From NCBI GenBank assembly GCA_008682415.1, contig VANK01000012.1, positions 124,001 to 188,000 of the forward strand: a stretch of 64,000 bases of DNA, given 5' to 3'. The translations under genes were made by a program, and so were the position numbers. Below the pieces are notes generated by a model, which was not told the origin of the DNA, made no database searches, and worked only from the letters and a program-made list of their open reading frames with translations. Each line of letters starts with the position of its first letter. Positions within the stretch are counted from its first letter, which is position 1. Below are positions 50,608 to 62,614 of this stretch, piece after piece. Source of the DNA: Acidobacteria bacterium AB60. GTDB taxonomy: Bacteria; Acidobacteriota; Terriglobia; Terriglobales; Acidobacteriaceae.

Positions 50608-50976
50608 ATGTCACAGCAGCCGGAATTGTCGTCGCCCCCGATCCCCCCGCCTCCGCAATCCGGAGCTGTGCTCCCGCAAGCACCTGCGGCCATCACCAAT
50701 TCGTCCCTCCCGCACGGCCACGGCCCACAACGCATTCCCCGCTGGCTGGAGCGCGCCGAGTTGTTCCTTCGCGTGCTTCTTCGCATGTACATCGGCTTGG
50801 CAGTTTGTTATGCCCCCTGGTCCCGCATCTTCTGGGATCAAAATCCTCTCTTCGTGCGCTATCCTACGCTCTCGGTGTGGGCCTCTCACGGTGCCATCCG
50901 CGGCATCATATCCGGTCTGGGACTTTTGAATCTCTGGATTGCCTTTCGCGAGGTGGTGCGGCACCGGGACGGTTGA
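50608..50976 (+). CDS. Small membrane protein
   Basis: 122 residues. A proline-rich soluble N-terminus is followed by a membrane segment (FLRVLLRMYIGLAVCYAPW, about 52-70) and a second hydrophobic region (IRGIISGLGLLNLWIAF, about 97-115). The start at 50608 is preferred over 50554 by the position of the proline-rich region, but the ribosome site is weak. It is directly upstream of the LOG-family gene by 4 nt, so probably co-transcribed. No family recognised. Confidence 0.55.
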   Translation: MSQQPELSSPPIPPPPQSGAVLPQAPAAITNSSLPHGHGPQRIPRWLERAELFLRVLLRMYIGLAVCYAPWSRIFWDQNPLFVRYPTLSVWASHGAIRGIISGLGLLNLWIAFREVVRHRDG

Positions 50977-50980
50977 ACGA

Positions 50981-52090
50981 ATGAACGAAAAGCAAGAACC
51001 TCAAAATCCTGCAAGTAGCGAAAACCAGTCGCAGACTGCATCCGCCGCCGATCCTTCCTTGAAGAGCTCTTTGTCACCGGATCTGCCGGCCGCAAAGATC
51101 TCCGGAAATAATCCGCCCCCGCCTCTCGAAGCAGCACCCCTGGCCTATGAGAATCCGTCGTTCCTCAACAGCGCCGACGGACGGCTGATCCGCATCATGG
51201 CCGAATACGCCGAGCCCCTCGCACGCTTCCGCAAAGAGCAGATCCAGGATACCGTCGTCTTTTTCGGATCGGCCCGCTTCCGCGGCCGCGAAGAAGCCGA
51301 CCACGCTCTGGAACTCCTCGAAAACACCGGGGCCACTCGTCCGGCGCCGAGGGAAGAACAGCCCGCCAGCATCCCTCAGATCGTCGAAGGCACGGCCACT
51401 GACCTGCAGCGCAAGCGCGCGGTCGCCGCTGTGCAGATGGCTCGTTACTACGAGGATGCACGGCGGCTCGCCCAGCTGCTCACCGGGTGGGCCCGCACCA
51501 TCCCCTCACGCCGGCATCGTTTCGTAGTCACCTCGGGCGGTGGTCCCGGCATCATGGAGGCCGCGAACCGCGGCGCCCACGAGGCTGGTGGCAAGACCAT
51601 AGGTCTGAACATCCGCCTCCCGTTTGAGCAGGCGCCGAACCCCTACATCACACCCTCGCTCAACTTCGAGTTCCACTATTTCTTCATGCGCAAACTGTGG
51701 TTTGCCTATCTCTCGAAGGCTCTGGTCGTCTTTCCCGGGGGCTTCGGCACGCTCGACGAGATGTTCGAAGTCCTCACCCTCGCCCAGACCCAGAAGCTCG
51801 CTAAGAAGATTACCGTCGTAGTCTACGGTCCCGAGTATTGGAAGAAGATCTTCAACCTGCAAGCCCTCGTCGACACCGGCGCAATCTCGCCTAAAGACCT
51901 CGAGCTCTTCCAGTTTGCCGACACCCCGGAACAGGCGTTCGAGATGCTCAAAAAAGGGCTGACGGAAAACTACCTCATCCCGGAGGCGAGTGCTGGAAAG
52001 CTTCCCGACCGCACTCCCCAACCCGAGCTGCTCTCCGGCATGAGCCTTGATGAGTTCCTCGGCCCCGATCTGGCCAAGACGCGCAAATAG
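50981..52090 (+). CDS. LOG-family protein (lysine-decarboxylase-like fold; TIGR00730 type)
   Basis: 369 residues. After a disordered N-terminal 75 residues, a Rossmann fold has the SGGGPGIMEAANRGA and PGGFGTLDEMFEVL motifs of the family once named lysine decarboxylases. Plant LOG enzymes are cytokinin phosphoribohydrolases; bacterial members hydrolyse nucleoside 5'-monophosphates. The internal insertion near residues 110-140 is longer than usual. It follows the small membrane protein in an apparent operon. Confidence 0.88.
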   Translation: MNEKQEPQNPASSENQSQTASAADPSLKSSLSPDLPAAKISGNNPPPPLEAAPLAYENPSFLNSADGRLIRIMAEYAEPLARFRKEQIQDTVVFFGSARFRGREEADHALELLENTGATRPAPREEQPASIPQIVEGTATDLQRKRAVAAVQMARYYEDARRLAQLLTGWARTIPSRRHRFVVTSGGGPGIMEAANRGAHEAGGKTIGLNIRLPFEQAPNPYITPSLNFEFHYFFMRKLWFAYLSKALVVFPGGFGTLDEMFEVLTLAQTQKLAKKITVVVYGPEYWKKIFNLQALVDTGAISPKDLELFQFADTPEQAFEMLKKGLTENYLIPEASAGKLPDRTPQPELLSGMSLDEFLGPDLAKTRK

Positions 52091-52180
52091 ACGACGCCAG
52101 ATCTCCCCGCAGGCGCAAAAAGTCGGCACGGGTGAGACGTCCCGTGCCGCCCTTGAAAGCACCAGAAGTGGAGGTCCCGC

Positions 52181-52798
52181 CTAGCTGCCCAAAAGGTTGG
52201 CCACCGTCGTTCCCAGCGTCACCCGCTGCCCAACCAGGTCGCCCTTGATCTCCACCAGCAGATTCCCGCTATTGTCGTACTGCTGCAGCGTGAAGGTGCC
52301 GGTAAACACGCTTCCGTCGGGGCTCAGCGTAATGTCCATCCGGATGTCCGCGAAGCCCTGCGGCGTGTTCGGATCCACCGTGGGATCGAACGAGATGCCG
52401 AAGTGATTCAGCTTGTAGTGCCGGTCGCCAACCTGCTTCCACACCCCCATGCACACATCGCCCGTCGAAGGAGCGCGGGATGAAACCGTCTCCTCGGTGC
52501 CGTCCGAGTGCCACGCGGATAGCGCATTATCCACCTGCACGCCATCCGGCGGAAGGCCGGGTCCGTTCCCTTCGGCGATGAACGCCACATGCCACAGCCC
52601 CACCATCGTTGGGCCCCCGCCTTCTTCTGACGCCAACAGCAGAGAAGGCGCCAACTCCCCTCGCCCGCTCCATGCCTGCGGAGCAACGTGAGCCTCATTC
52701 GTCGGGTTTGCGCAACTTGCGAACGCCGCCGGAACCCATATGGCGCCCAGTGAGATCGCCGCCAAAACTACCGTCAGCCTTCTCGTCAGTGTCTTCAT
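52181..52798 (-). CDS. Secreted protein of unknown function
   Basis: 205 residues. GGAGGAAATCG precedes the ATG at 52798 and a clear signal peptide (RRLTVVLAAISLGAIWVPAAFAS) follows. The mature part has two cysteines and repeated beta strands (VGLWHVAFIAEGNGPGLP, VFTGTFTLQQYDNSGNLLVEIKG), a lipocalin-like or calycin-like pattern. It is convergent with the LOG gene and divergent from the regulator at 53063. No assigned role. Confidence 0.65.
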   Translation of the reverse strand: MKTLTRRLTVVLAAISLGAIWVPAAFASCANPTNEAHVAPQAWSGRGELAPSLLLASEEGGGPTMVGLWHVAFIAEGNGPGLPPDGVQVDNALSAWHSDGTEETVSSRAPSTGDVCMGVWKQVGDRHYKLNHFGISFDPTVDPNTPQGFADIRMDITLSPDGSVFTGTFTLQQYDNSGNLLVEIKGDLVGQRVTLGTTVANLLGS

Positions 52799-53002
52799 CG
52801 ATTTCCTCCAGGGAACTCCGAAATTTGTTCCGGCGTTGTGCTCCCGTGGCACCCGTCTTTAGGCCACGCTTCCGAGGAGCGGAGACCGGAACGACTGAAA
52901 TCTCTCCGATGGGCTCTCTTCGGACAATCTTCATCGCCTCAGTTCCGTCTGTTTTTTGCCTAAGCGCGCAACCCGCTCAATCCATTTCGCTTGACATAAA
53001 CA

Positions 53003-53028
53003 GCACGGGCCCTGGCCTGCCCCCGTGC
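53003..53028. promoter_or_regulatory. Inverted repeat upstream of the winged-helix regulator
   Basis: GCACGGG (53003-53009) and CCCGTGC (53022-53028) form a perfect 7-bp inverted repeat with a 12-nt spacer, 34 nt upstream of the regulator's ATG. A TTGACA at 52991-52996 lies just before it. The position suits autoregulation by the encoded winged-helix protein. Confidence 0.45.
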
Positions 53029-53062
53029 TATGCTTGGCGCCAAAGTAACTCCGTGACTCGCC

Positions 53063-55264
53063 ATGGAAACTCCATCCCTGGGCACCGTGCGCTTCGGCCC
53101 CTTTGAGGTGCGCCCCGCCACGCGCGAACTCTTCAAGCACGGAATGCGCGTCAAGCTGCCGCCCCAGGCTTTTGAAGTGCTCCGCGTTCTCCTCGAGCGC
53201 AGAGGGGAACTAGTCACCCGCCAGGAGTTTCACCGCATCCTGTGGTCCGCAGACACCTTCGTTGACTTCGACCAGGGGCTCAACAACGCCGTCAAGCGGA
53301 TTCGTGAGGTGCTCAACGATTCGGCCGAGACCCCCCGTTACATCGAGACCCTGCCTCGCCTCGGCTATCGGTTCATTGCGGAGATGGAATCGGCGTCACC
53401 GGGATTGGCGGACCCCGCCATGCAAACCGGCCAGGTTGTGACCCAGCCGTGCGTGCCTGCAGCAGAGACCGCGGAACCGGTGCTCTTGAACGCGACGCCG
53501 TCCATCGCCCCGAAAATTCCCATTCGACGCAAGAGCCTCCCACGATGGCTCCTCGCCATGGCTGCGGCGCCTGGCTTGCTGGGAATTGCATGGCTCCTTC
53601 GTCCTTCCGACCCCAAGCCGCGAATTACGGGTACACTCCAGCTCACCGCCGACGGCATCCCCAAATGGGGCGCGCTTCAAACCGACGGCCTGCGCGTCTA
53701 CTTCACTGAGACTGTTAATGGCCACCAGACAATCGCTGCCGTTCCCGTCACAGGCGGGCAGGCCGTCCCCTTGAAACTCCCGTTTTCCCAGGTCGGTCTC
53801 GATGACATCTCTGCCGATAAGACCGACCTGCTGGTGGTGGAGGCGCCCAATATGTATCAGGAGGCGCCGCTGTGGCGGATCCCCATTGTGGGAGGGACCC
53901 CGCGGCGTCTGGGGAATGTTGCCTCCCATGACGCCAAGTGGTCGCCCGACGGCAAGACGCTTGCCTATGTGAATCGCGGAGACCTGTACCTGGCCAATGC
54001 GGACGGCAGCAATCCCCATCTTCTATTGCCGGCGACAGGCGTCCCCGACGAGTGGGCTTGGCACCCCATATTTTCCCCAGACGGCCGCCGGATCCGCTTC
54101 GATCGCTACAACATGCAAACGAACGACGGTCATATCTGGGAGGTCAACGCAGACGGCAGCAACCCGCATCGGGTGTTTGAGTCGGTTGCAGACCGGCCCA
54201 TGGAGGGCTTTGGCACATGGACCCCGGACGGACGCAGTTATCTGTTCGAGGCGTATCGGGACCTTGAATACAGCGTTCCGATACCCGCGGGGAACCTCTG
54301 GGCCATGCGCGAGAAGGCGGGAATTTTCGGGCGCGGCTCGCTGCAGCCCGACCAGTTGACCACCGGGCCGGTGCATTACTTTATGCACGCGGCCAGCCTT
54401 GACGGCAAGACCATCTTCGCGCTCAGTTTTCAGAAACATGGCGAATTGATGCGGTACCATGCCAGCACCAAAACCTTCTCGCCTTACATGTCCGGGATAT
54501 CCGCCACGGCTCTCAGCTTCTCACCCGATGCGCAATGGGTGGCCTACGTCAAGTATCCTCAAGGCGAGTTATGGCGCAGCCGCATCGACGGAAGCGAACC
54601 GCTGCAACTGAGCTCGCACCCGCTCTTCGCTGGTACCTCTGCCTGGTCTCCAGATGGCAGGCAGATCGCCTTCAACGGAACACTCGCAGGCCGTTTTTCG
54701 CAGTCCTACATGGTTTCCCTGGATGGCGGCGAGCCCCGCCTCATTGAGAAGATTGGAGATGGCTGCGATCCCCGTTTCATGCGCGAAGGAACCTCCCTTG
54801 TATTCATGGATGACGACCACGACAAAGGCGGGCTTGAGATTCTGAATCTCAAAACAGGAGTGGTTGCGCCGATCCCCGGATCGAAGACCCTGTTGGCCCC
54901 GCGCATCTCCCCCGATGGGCGCTGGATTGCGGCTGTCTCGCACAACGTACAGAAGCTTTTGCTCTATAACGTGGAGAAGCAATCCTGGCGCGAACTGGCG
55001 CATGTCAACAGCGGCCTTCTGTTTTGGATAGACTGGTCGAACGACAGTAGCCATATCTACTTTGAGCGCTCCGATCCGGAACGCGAGATCGTCCGCATCC
55101 CCCTGAAGGGCGGGACGCCCGAGGTGATGGTGAAGCTGAACGATTACCGCACTACCGGGCCCAGCCCCAACTGGTTTGCTCTCACGCCGCAGGACGAGAT
55201 CCTCGTCCTCCACGACTCCAGCGGCACCGGCGAGATCTACGCCCTCTCCTGGGACGCTCCATAA
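53063..55264 (+). CDS. CadC-like membrane regulator: winged helix, one TM helix, C-terminal beta-propeller
   Basis: 733 residues. Residues about 5-110 are an OmpR/PhoB-type winged helix (RVKLPPQAFEVLRVLLERRGELVTRQEF ... RYIETLPRLGYRFIAEME is its typical length and ending). One hydrophobic helix (about 157-175) crosses the membrane. The periplasmic part has repeated WD40-like/PD40 blades (for example HDAKWSPDGKTLAYVN, WSPDGRQIAFNG, ISPDGRWIAAVS). This class is abundant in Acidobacteriota; the propeller presumably senses a periplasmic ligand and the wing binds DNA directly. The target genes are unknown. Confidence 0.88.
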   Translation: METPSLGTVRFGPFEVRPATRELFKHGMRVKLPPQAFEVLRVLLERRGELVTRQEFHRILWSADTFVDFDQGLNNAVKRIREVLNDSAETPRYIETLPRLGYRFIAEMESASPGLADPAMQTGQVVTQPCVPAAETAEPVLLNATPSIAPKIPIRRKSLPRWLLAMAAAPGLLGIAWLLRPSDPKPRITGTLQLTADGIPKWGALQTDGLRVYFTETVNGHQTIAAVPVTGGQAVPLKLPFSQVGLDDISADKTDLLVVEAPNMYQEAPLWRIPIVGGTPRRLGNVASHDAKWSPDGKTLAYVNRGDLYLANADGSNPHLLLPATGVPDEWAWHPIFSPDGRRIRFDRYNMQTNDGHIWEVNADGSNPHRVFESVADRPMEGFGTWTPDGRSYLFEAYRDLEYSVPIPAGNLWAMREKAGIFGRGSLQPDQLTTGPVHYFMHAASLDGKTIFALSFQKHGELMRYHASTKTFSPYMSGISATALSFSPDAQWVAYVKYPQGELWRSRIDGSEPLQLSSHPLFAGTSAWSPDGRQIAFNGTLAGRFSQSYMVSLDGGEPRLIEKIGDGCDPRFMREGTSLVFMDDDHDKGGLEILNLKTGVVAPIPGSKTLLAPRISPDGRWIAAVSHNVQKLLLYNVEKQSWRELAHVNSGLLFWIDWSNDSSHIYFERSDPEREIVRIPLKGGTPEVMVKLNDYRTTGPSPNWFALTPQDEILVLHDSSGTGEIYALSWDAP

Positions 55265-55766
55265 CCTTCCCGCCTCGGATAACTGGACATTGCTTGGAAG
55301 GAACCAGTCAGGCCATGCATTCGCTTGACACGCGAGAGTTTCCTCCTGAAGCTGCGATCCGAGCGGGCTAAGCCGGAGTGATACAACGACGCAGTCCGCC
55401 CTTCCGGCGCCACGCCGCGGCCAACCATCACAGCATGCGGTGATCGCGGATACGGAGGCGAGACGCCCCTCGCCTCATACTCACTCTGGAGTCTCAGGCG
55501 CCAAAGGGGGTTCTGTGCTCCCACGAGACGAGCCCAGGGGAAGGAAGATCCCCCAACCCGGGCCCCAGATGCACCAAAAATGGTGCGATTGAGGGGGGGG
55601 GGGTGGGGGGGTGCTAAGGCTCGTGCAACCCAGAGCCATGACGAAAGCTGAAAAAGGGGAGAGTGGCACTCGGCACCGACGGGGGCGGACAGAAACGGGG
55701 AGGTAGCTGACAGCCTGTCGGGCGTCTACAGATCTCCTGTTCCCTGTTCCCTTGTTCCCTCGGCAC
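55265..55766. other. Intergenic region with G-run, hairpins and short repeats
   Basis: This 502-nt interval has no supported gene. It holds a hairpin GAGGCGAG (55455-55462) with CTCGCCTC (55469-55476), a hairpin GCACCA-AAAA-TGGTGC (55571-55586), a G run of eleven, then T, then seven G (55593-55611), and three TGTTCCC-type units (55738-55759) just after the stop of the minus-strand protease. Confidence 0.85.
55738..55759. repeat. Short TGTTCCC tandem repeat after the Clp-fold protease gene
   Basis: Units TGTTCCC, TGTTCCC and TTGTTCCC. Read on the minus strand they are GGGAACA-type units, close to the GGGAATA repeat at 4405. The array starts 7 nt downstream of the minus-strand stop codon at 55767. 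Confidence 0.8.
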
Positions 55767-56795
55767 TCAGCGCACGTGTAGCTGCGAGATCGCCGTCTTC
55801 CCCTTCACGATCTCCGCCTTTCGCCAGCTGCTCTTGTCGTTCAGCGCCACCCAGCGCCGCTCCTCGCTGCGGTAATGCCAGTCCTTGTCCAGCTGGAAGT
55901 AGATCAGCAGCCCGTTCGACTCCAGCACGTTGAGAATGCTGTTGTCATGCGAGTTCCGCTCATCGTAATCGGTGGTCGCGCTCTGTCCCATCTCCGAGTA
56001 GATCTCGTTAAGCTCGAACAGCAGCGCGTTGACGCCGTCGTCCATCGCTTCCACGTTCAAACCGATGCGCTTGGCCTCGCGGAGCGTAATGGGATAGTTG
56101 TGCGACGGATAGCCGGAGTTGAGAATGTTCGAGATCTCCCGCGCCCGGTCCAGATCCTGCATGTGATAGCTGAGAATCTCCTCGCAGATCCGCGTCGACA
56201 GCGCGCTCGAACGGTCCACGGCGCCGATCACCAGCGGATGCACATATGGAAACAGCGCCTCATACGGATTGGCGGTCGAGTCCTTGGCCTGCTCGGTCCA
56301 CAGCCGGATCACGCGCAGCAACTCGTCGTTGCTCACGCTTACGCGGTCGTTGTCACGGTCGATCGGCGACAAGTCGTGGGTGAGGGAAGTATCGACGGCC
56401 GAGAGATGCGCCAGCGGGCCCATGAGAATGCGGTCTGCGCCCAGCGCCAGCATCGTCGCCGCCGACTGGCACTCCAGCGGCGCCAGCACCGTCAGGTGAT
56501 TCACGTACCTCCGCAGCAGGTTCACCATGCGCAGGGCGGCCTGCCCTGAGCCTCCGTCCGACTTCATGAACAGCGAAAGCCGGTCGAGCTTGCCCGTGCT
56601 GCGCAGCAGCGCGTACAAACCGGCAACGTCGTTCTGGCAGATCGCGCCCTTGGTCGAATTCCAGTAGGTAAATACCGGCTCGCGCAGCGCCTCCGAGAGG
56701 CGCTTGATCACCGGCTGCGTGCGCTCCATCAGGACGGGGGGCTTGGCGGGTTCGGGGCGGCGGGAAGAGGATTCGGCGGGGGATGATTTGGCCAT
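55767..56795 (-). CDS. Clp-fold serine protease-like protein (SDH_protease/PF01972 type)
   Basis: 342 residues. No signal peptide is seen; the N-terminus is proline-rich. The ClpP/crotonase fold is seen in LFMKSDGGSGQAALRMVNLLRRYV (oxyanion GG), LECQSAATMLALGADRILMGPLAHLSAVD (catalytic serine region) and LREAKRIGLNV. In the reference family the residue before the serine is lysine (KSA); here it is glutamine (QSA), so a Ser-Lys dyad is not obvious. A CATAAT box lies 11 nt before the ATG. Whether it is an active protease is uncertain. Confidence 0.72.
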   Translation of the reverse strand: MAKSSPAESSSRRPEPAKPPVLMERTQPVIKRLSEALREPVFTYWNSTKGAICQNDVAGLYALLRSTGKLDRLSLFMKSDGGSGQAALRMVNLLRRYVNHLTVLAPLECQSAATMLALGADRILMGPLAHLSAVDTSLTHDLSPIDRDNDRVSVSNDELLRVIRLWTEQAKDSTANPYEALFPYVHPLVIGAVDRSSALSTRICEEILSYHMQDLDRAREISNILNSGYPSHNYPITLREAKRIGLNVEAMDDGVNALLFELNEIYSEMGQSATTDYDERNSHDNSILNVLESNGLLIYFQLDKDWHYRSEERRWVALNDKSSWRKAEIVKGKTAISQLHVR

Positions 56796-56930
56796 GTGCG
56801 GACCTGATTATGGTAGCAAACCGCGTGTGGCCGCAACCGAACCCGGGAAATCGGGCCCGGCACCGTGCATCTGCCGCGAGAGTTCCCCGCGCGTGCCGCC
56901 GTGCCAGGCTCAGATTCTCGCGCGCCCGAC

Positions 56931-58049
56931 TCAGGGCTGCCGCTGTTGCAGCTGCGGGTCCTGCTGGTCGTCGGCCTGCCCGCCGTTGGGGCCCAGCGTC
57001 ACCGTCAGGGTGATGGGCGATTGAAGCTGGAAGTTGATCAGCGTCTCCGTGGGAATCACCACCTGCTGGCCGTGCGTGGCCGCATTGATGCCCGTACCGG
57101 CACCTGCACCCGCGAGCCCGCCGATGGCTGCTCCCTTGCCTCCACCGGCAAGGCCGCCGATGATTGCGCCCAGCACCGCGCCGCCGCCAGCCTTCTCCGC
57201 GGTGTTCTTTCCGCGTCCCGCGGCTTCCTTCGTGTAGGCATCCGTGACGAGCGTGAGCTTCTGCCCGCGTGTCACCAGCTGGGTGAGCTCAAGGCTCAGC
57301 AGCGCCGCTCCTTTGAAGTGGGCAGCTTCACGGGCGTCCACGATGCGACCGACGACCTCAGCTCCGTGAGGAATGGCGATGACTCCCTGCGTTCCGAGGT
57401 CGCCGGCTAGCGAGCCGTGAAAGACATCATTGGCTTGTGCCGTCTTGCTGTCGATCGTCTCGGTGATGCGAATGGGGATGGTTGTCCCTGCCGGCAATGT
57501 GACCTGCTTTACAACCGGCTTCGGGGCCGGTGGCGGCGCCGGCGCTGGGGCCGGCGCCTGGACCGGAGCAGGATCCGGATTCGACGCTACCTGCGGGGGA
57601 GGAGCGGGCGCCGGGGCAGCCTGCTCATGGCGGTCGGGACGATGCTTCCGGTTGTCGGCCGCGCGCGACCCAGGCGAAGGCTTGGAATCGTCGCGTGCCG
57701 CCTGCGCGGCGGCGGCCGGCGCAGGTTGTGTCCCGGTCGCGGCCGACTGCACCGTGAGGTTATTGATCACCGTCTTCACGCCAGGGACTGTGCCACTGTC
57801 GTTGGCGGCCAGCGCGCGCGAAGCCTCATCGGTGACGGTCCCATTGAGGGTGGCTACGCCGTTGTTGACGCTGATCTGAATGTTCTGGGGTGCGAGCGCA
57901 CGCTCGCCCTGGATCTTCGCCTGGATGTCCGTGGTAAGTTGCTGATCGGTCTTCGCCGCGGCTTGCTGTTTGCATCCAGCAGCAAACAGCACAGCGATGG
58001 CGAGAGCGATGACAGCGAGCGTTCCGTTGGTGCGAGCGGTAGGTTTCAT
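56931..58049 (-). CDS. Lipoprotein with BON domain and glycine-zipper segment
   Basis: 372 residues. A lipobox-type end of signal (LFAAGC) suggests lipidation. Residues about 30-100 are a BON domain (DIQAKIQGERALAPQNIQISVNNGVATLNG). A long alanine/proline-rich linker follows, and then a beta domain (ITETIDSKTAQANDVFHGSL). Near the C-terminus comes a glycine-zipper (VLGAIIGGLAGGGKGAAIGGLAGAGAGT) that could insert in membranes. GAGG lies before the ATG at 58049. BON proteins bind phospholipids or protect the envelope; role here inferred. Confidence 0.82.
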   Translation of the reverse strand: MKPTARTNGTLAVIALAIAVLFAAGCKQQAAAKTDQQLTTDIQAKIQGERALAPQNIQISVNNGVATLNGTVTDEASRALAANDSGTVPGVKTVINNLTVQSAATGTQPAPAAAAQAARDDSKPSPGSRAADNRKHRPDRHEQAAPAPAPPPQVASNPDPAPVQAPAPAPAPPPAPKPVVKQVTLPAGTTIPIRITETIDSKTAQANDVFHGSLAGDLGTQGVIAIPHGAEVVGRIVDAREAAHFKGAALLSLELTQLVTRGQKLTLVTDAYTKEAAGRGKNTAEKAGGGAVLGAIIGGLAGGGKGAAIGGLAGAGAGTGINAATHGQQVVIPTETLINFQLQSPITLTVTLGPNGGQADDQQDPQLQQRQP

Positions 58050-58176
58050 GGCTTGCCTCGTCGACACCAATTGGCTGCGGCGCTTTGGATGCCTGGCCCG
58101 CACCCGATTGATCCCGTTGCGTATTAGACTCCCGTTTTGACGCGTTTGGATCAGGTTATTGTGGAAAGCCGATCCT

Positions 58177-58206
58177 CAAAAGCAAAGGCCCGGCTTGCGC
58201 CGGGCC
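58177..58206 (-). terminator. Intrinsic terminator of the rpoB-rpoC operon
   Basis: On the minus strand GGCCCGGC-GCAA-GCCGGGCC is a perfect 8-bp stem followed by TTTGCTTTT. It lies 37 nt downstream of the rpoC stop, beyond the short repeat, and is oriented to end rpoC transcription. Confidence 0.85.
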
Positions 58207-58210
58207 TCTT

Positions 58211-58239
58211 GACCACTGATCACTGACCACTGATCACTG
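58211..58239. repeat. CACTGATCACTGAC tandem/palindromic repeat after rpoC
   Basis: Two units of CCACTGATCACTGA-type sequence. The array starts 4 nt after the rpoC stop codon (minus strand) and lies before the terminator. Similar units occur after rpoB at 62555-62612. Confidence 0.85.
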
Positions 58240-58242
58240 TTG

Positions 58243-62433
<4,191 letters not shown>

Positions 62434-62554
62434 GGCGACCCTCCTTGGCAGGCCTTTAGGGCATTGCCGCGGCGTTTGTTCCCGGGATTCTTTAAGAGTC
62501 CTTCCTTCCCGGGAGGCGGTGGTGTTACCCGCTTTGAAGAAGGACCCTGAGAAA

Positions 62555-62612
62555 CAGTAGTCAGTGACCAGTGGTCAGTGATCAGTTTTGAGACCGACCA
62601 CTGATGACTGAG
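62555..62612. repeat. CAGTGACCAGTGGTCAGTGATCAG palindromic repeat between rpoB and rpoC
   Basis: CAGTGACCAGTGGTCAGTG followed by CCACTGATGACTGAG in inverted form gives a hairpin. It begins 3 nt after the rpoB stop (minus strand, 62615). The unit resembles that after rpoC. The rest of the 181-nt gap holds the rpoC ribosome site. Confidence 0.85.
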
Positions 62613-62614
62613 CA

